Assembly (NCBI RefSeq): GCF_027409185.1
Contig: NC_084471.1
Coordinates: forward strand, 9,019,035 to 9,083,034
DNA: 64,000 nucleotides
Origin: Cynocephalus volans
Taxonomy: Eukaryota > Chordata > Mammalia > Dermoptera > Cynocephalidae
Direction of reading: 5' to 3'
The position numbers and the translations under genes are program-made. Position 1 is the first letter of the stretch, and every line of letters starts with the position of its first letter. Below the pieces are notes generated by a model that did not search any database, was not told where the DNA came from, and was given only the letters and a program-made list of their open reading frames with translations. Below are positions 60,751-64,000 of the stretch, piece after piece.

Positions 60751-60912
60751 TAATTTTTTTTTTTTTTTTTTTTGTGCCTTTTTCGTGACCGGCACTCAGC
60801 CAGTGAGTGCACCGGCCATTCCTATATAGGATCCGAACCCGCGGCGGGAGCGGGAGCGTCGCTGCGCTCCCAGCGCCGCACTCTCCCGAGTGCACCACGG
60901 GATCGGCCCTCC
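60751..60912 (-). mobile_element. GC-rich two-unit t-SINE variant, antisense, at SNU13 promoter
   Basis: Poly(T), then TCGTGACCGGCACTCAGCCA. A short GCGGGAGCGGGAGCG stutter is unique to this copy. The probable duplication CCGCC[T/A]GTAATTT flanks it. Confidence 0.88.
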
Positions 60913-61059
60913 GCCAGTAATTTGTAGCAGAACGCCGACAAACACAGCAAACCACGTTACCTAATACCCTAAAGCCGCTTCGGCTCCCGTCCCCCCTGAG
61001 GAGCGAGGTCCGCCCGTCTGCGTTGACGTCACTTCCGCTTCCTGCCGCGCGCACGGCCT

Positions 61060-61164
61060 CTTCCGCTCCTTCTTCTCCGCGGCTTTGGGGCTTCGTAGGT
61101 CAGTCCCCCTCGGACCTTAGCTGCACCCCTTCCGGAGTGGCGAGTCCGCGGAATCGCGGCCATG
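61060..61164 (+). CDS. SNU13: SNU13 exon 1 (5' UTR and start codon only)
   Basis: SNU13 (NHP2L1, 15.5K) binds kink-turns in U4 snRNA and box C/D snoRNAs. Here GCGGCCATG is followed at once by GTGAGT, so the exon contributes only the initiating Met (61162-61164). I recall the human gene having the same arrangement. Support comes from the CpG island, pyrimidine-rich and ETS-like (CTTCCGC) sequence around 61030-61080, and synteny with MEI1. Exons 2 onward were not found up to position 64000, so they must lie to the right. The 5' limit is approximate. It could be another housekeeping first exon, but position favours SNU13. Confidence 0.65.
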
Positions 61165-61522
61165 GTGAGTTGCGTGTGCCCGGCCAAAGGATCAGGAAGT
61201 GGGAGACTCGGGGTTCGGTTCACTCGCTAGCCTGTTGGAGGCTTAGAACATGCGCCGTCTCATCCGCCTGGCGCCGGGTCCCCACTGCTCGGTCCAGAGT
61301 GAGAACTCCGGCAGCCGCGGGGTCCCAACAGCCGGCCGGAGGCTAGAGCCCAGGAAGCCTCAGGGTCGCAGGCCCTGTGGTCGGGGGTACTTTGCAGCAG
61401 TCTGTTCGCGTGGCTGAAGGCCTCCGGTGAGCGGAGGGGACATGACCCAGCCTGGGAGCAAGAGATCAACTGGTCCACGTGGGAGAGGTAGAAAGTCGCG
61501 CGAAAATACCTGGTTCCATCAC

Positions 61523-61678
61523 TTTTTTTTTTTTTTTTTTTTTTTTTGTCGTTTTTTCGTGACCGGCACTCAGCCAGTGAGTGCACTGGTCATTCCTATA
61601 TAGGATCCGAACCCGCGGCGGGAGCGTCGCCGCGCTCCCAGCGCAGCACTCTACCGAGTGCGCCACGGGCTCGGCCCC
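61523..61678 (-). mobile_element. GC-rich two-unit t-SINE variant, antisense, in SNU13 intron 1
   Basis: Flanked by the duplication CCATCACTTTTTTT. The same subtype and orientation as the copy about 770 bases upstream. Confidence 0.9.
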
Positions 61679-62840
61679 ATCACTTTTTTTATGTTTCTTT
61701 TCCCGCTATCCTCGAGGATGGCGTGGACGATTCGGATCGACCTCTCCCACCCACCCCACTCCTCCCTCATTGCTGCGTTCAGGAGAGGAAGATCTCTCCA
61801 TGAGTCTGCGCCGAGTGCCCGCCGCCCGCCGCGAGTTACACTTGCCGGGGATGTAAAGGAGCCTTTGGCGTTTGGGAACTCTGGGTAACGTGGAGCGCCT
61901 GGAACGCAGGAAAGGCTCCTCCTGCGAGGTGATGGCCTCAGAAATCAGAGGTCCTGGTAGCACTACGTGTGGCCCCTCTAAACGCTTGGTTGTCTCCGAC
62001 TTTTGATCATCTAGGGAGAGTTCCAAATAGTGTGGCCTGCTGTAGGTGGTTTTAGTCGGCACTTGGTAAGGAGGGAAGAGTTTGCAAAGCACTCACGTCC
62101 GTAGTGAGGTTTAATCCTTCCAACAGAGCTTAGATCCCGGCGGGTCTACCTTCACCCCCTTTACCCGTCGCCGCCCCCCGCCCAAGCCTGTTTAAAGGTT
62201 GGTACGTAGTTGAGCCTAGATCTTGACGCTTCTAAACCAGTGCTCGTCTTAACGCAGTTCTATTAAAAATTTTGGTCTCAGGTAGAATTTGCAGCAGTTT
62301 TCCTCACTAAAATGAGGGTAATAGTGCATGAGGATGTCGTGACGATCAAATGACATAATGCATATTAAACATCTGATCCTAATGCTTGGCATTGTGAGCA
62401 CATAGTATTTGTTCCTAAATCGAAACCTTGCAGATTTTGGCCGTCTGGTGTACGGGGAAACTAAACCGATCAAACTAGGGATTTAAGTTAGCTAGTGGTA
62501 TAATTTCATTCATTCACTTAATGCTTAAAGAAATTAAAAGCTGAATAAGTACACACTTAGCAAGTTTCATACAGTGTTTATAAGCTAGAAAGTTTGGTTT
62601 TAAAACTGAGTCTAATGTTTTTATTGGTTATTCTGGCTCTTGAAGTCTTCCCCTTTATGCATTTGATGTTCATTGAAAGTTGAGAATCCTAATTTTCAGA
62701 GATGTATTGTTGGAAACAATGGAAATATCTGGCATTTAAAAAAGTATTCTTATGAAAAGTGATTGGAATTAAAGTGTTATTGGGTCCTTTATTGTTTGGG
62801 AGGAGGTTGATGGTATTGATGAGCATTAGATTTGGATAAG
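61679..62840. repeat. SNU13 intron 1, part: CpG shore and MIR
   Basis: A MIR-like sequence at 62270-62430. Nothing else is recognisable; no SNU13 exon 2. Confidence 0.5.
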
Positions 62841-62849
62841 TTAAGGACA

Positions 62850-64000
62850 CTTTTGATTTCTCAGGTAGCCACAAAAAGAATAAAGATATAAGGATATAAG
62901 AATATAAAAGAATAAACTTCAAACCGGAGGGAAGGGGGAGTAATAATAAATCTAAAGGAAGAAAGAAAAATAAAGATAGGACAAATAGAAGGCACAAAAG
63001 GAGGAAGATTTGAACTCAATATGTCAATACTTAAATATATATTAAATATATAAAGGGACTGAATCCCCCAGTTAAAAGACAAATCGAAGTTTTAAAAATG
63101 AAAAGGATATGCTAATTAAAAAGTGTAGTGGGTTAGAAATCTTGATTTTCCTTTGATCTTAGAATAGGATTTTTAGGTAATGCATGAATGGAGCTAAAAT
63201 GCTCTTGAGAAGGGGGCAAAAGTCCACAGATAAGTTTGGCAAAAGCCATCTCATCAATTCTAATCACTGTTTAGGGATGGGATTGTGTACTTTGACTATT
63301 TTAGGTCACTGGTTCGATTCCCATTCCGGCTTGAAAGACTATTAACTATCTAATCCACTGATTGTTCTTAAGATATGCTGAGAAACCTGCTAATTGTTGT
63401 TAAGATATGCTAAGGAAATTGCTGTAGGGAGGTATGTGGAAAAGAAAATGTTTACTGAGGACAAGCTGTTTGTTGGTGGATCGACTTAGCTTTTTACAGA
63501 TTGCATTCTGGAATGTCACATTGTTAATTTACTGCTGTTACTAGTTTTGCACTGCCTGTTTTTATGTCCTTCTTTGATGATTGAATCAACTGATTTTTCT
63601 TGTGAAACTTCCTTGTCTTGTCAATTAAAAAAAAGATGGATTTTGAATCGCGGCTGCTCCCCTGATGGGTGACAGTCCCTCCAGGCCTTATTCATGTTAC
63701 CTTGAGTGAATTCTTTCTTTTTCTTTTTTTTCTGTCTTTGTTATATAGAGGGAAGTTTAACAAAAAAGGTGAAATGTAGCCTTTAGAAACATCAAAAAGA
63801 AATAGTTTTAAGGCAAAGACATCAATAAAGATAGAGGGTGGCTGAAAAATAAGGTACAAATAAAATGAAAATGACATAATTATAAGAGGAAATAGACAAA
63901 TGAATAACTATATATGTTGTTTTTTAAAAAGATATAATAGATCATGAAGCCAGAACATGAGTATGGAAATAAAGGGTTTGAACAACACTATGAATAAACT
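62850..64000 (+). mobile_element. Old L1 ORF2 fragment split by an LTR
   Basis: ORF2-type sequence (ATGTCAATACTTAAATATAT, GAATCCCCCAGTTAAAAGAC) at 62850-63120 resumes after about 63720 to the window edge. The LTR at 63123-63690 lies between. Confidence 0.65.
63123..63690 (+). mobile_element. Unclassified ERV LTR, copy 2
   Basis: Shares GGAAATTGCTGTAGGG, the CTTTTTACAGATTGCATTCT-like stretch and GGAATGTCAC with copy 1 at 18905-19530. An A-rich AATTAAAAAAAAG may be the polyadenylation region. Confidence 0.6.

Larger units (their letters stand above)
60830..61900 (+). promoter_or_regulatory. SNU13: SNU13 CpG-island promoter region
   Basis: CpG-dense sequence peaking at 60960-61400. ACTTCCGCTTCC near 61031 and CTTCCGC near 61062 are ETS-type sites typical of housekeeping and ribonucleoprotein genes. 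No TATA box was seen. Part of the apparent GC richness on either side comes from two antisense GC-rich t-SINEs (60751-60912 and 61523-61678). Confidence 0.65.

Noticed and set aside
63305-63335. tRNA 3' half (GGTTCGATTCCCATTCCGGC)
   Set aside because: A box-B-like stretch alone, with no matching 5' half or box A; probably part of the LTR.

Overview
This is a mammalian nuclear window. The tRNA-Ile-like SINEs are the best clue to the species. About 27 copies or fragments occur as single tRNA units, as head-to-tail dimers, and as a GC-rich two-unit variant, and none carries an unrelated SINE body. That is the structure described for the CYN / t-SINE repeats of colugos (flying lemurs, Dermoptera). 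MIR, L2, MER5-type hAT, MaLR, ERV-L and L1 relics fill most of the rest, as in any placental mammal. I therefore infer a colugo. Primate Alu, rodent B1/B2, carnivore and equid SINEs were not seen.

Three genes can be placed, and their order matches human 22q13.2 in reverse. (1) MEI1, a meiotic DNA-break factor, is on the minus strand. Its first 16 coding exons lie at 39792 down to 335 (617 codons, splice sites and phase intact), and the 3' half runs off the left edge. (2) A two-exon minus-strand gene at 51357-44974 encodes 1595 residues. It sits where human C22orf46 lies and has SPATA31-like ends around a long tandem repeat of 19-residue units. (3) A CpG island at about 60.8-61.9 kb holds what looks like exon 1 of SNU13 on the plus strand. 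Its ATG lies directly against the splice donor, and the right edge of the window is its first intron.

Layout: 0-40 kb is MEI1 exons and repeat-filled introns; 39.2-40.0 kb is the MEI1 CpG promoter; 40-45 kb is intergenic repeats (an ERV LTR, SINEs, an L1 3' end); 45-51.4 kb is the SPATA31-like gene; 51.4-60.7 kb is intergenic repeats; 60.8-64 kb is the SNU13 promoter and intron.

The most unusual content is a composite, ORF-less retroelement present four times (2169-4043, 53070-54705, 57765-59173, and inverted at 40253-40862). It joins an L1-like 5' leader, an array of 80-bp units whose number differs between copies, a short stretch resembling L1 ORF2, a purine-rich tract and an L1-like 3' end. 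Target-site duplications flank it. It resembles primate SVA or LAVA in plan but appears to be an internally deleted L1. I do not know of a published description; a repeat-library search would settle that.
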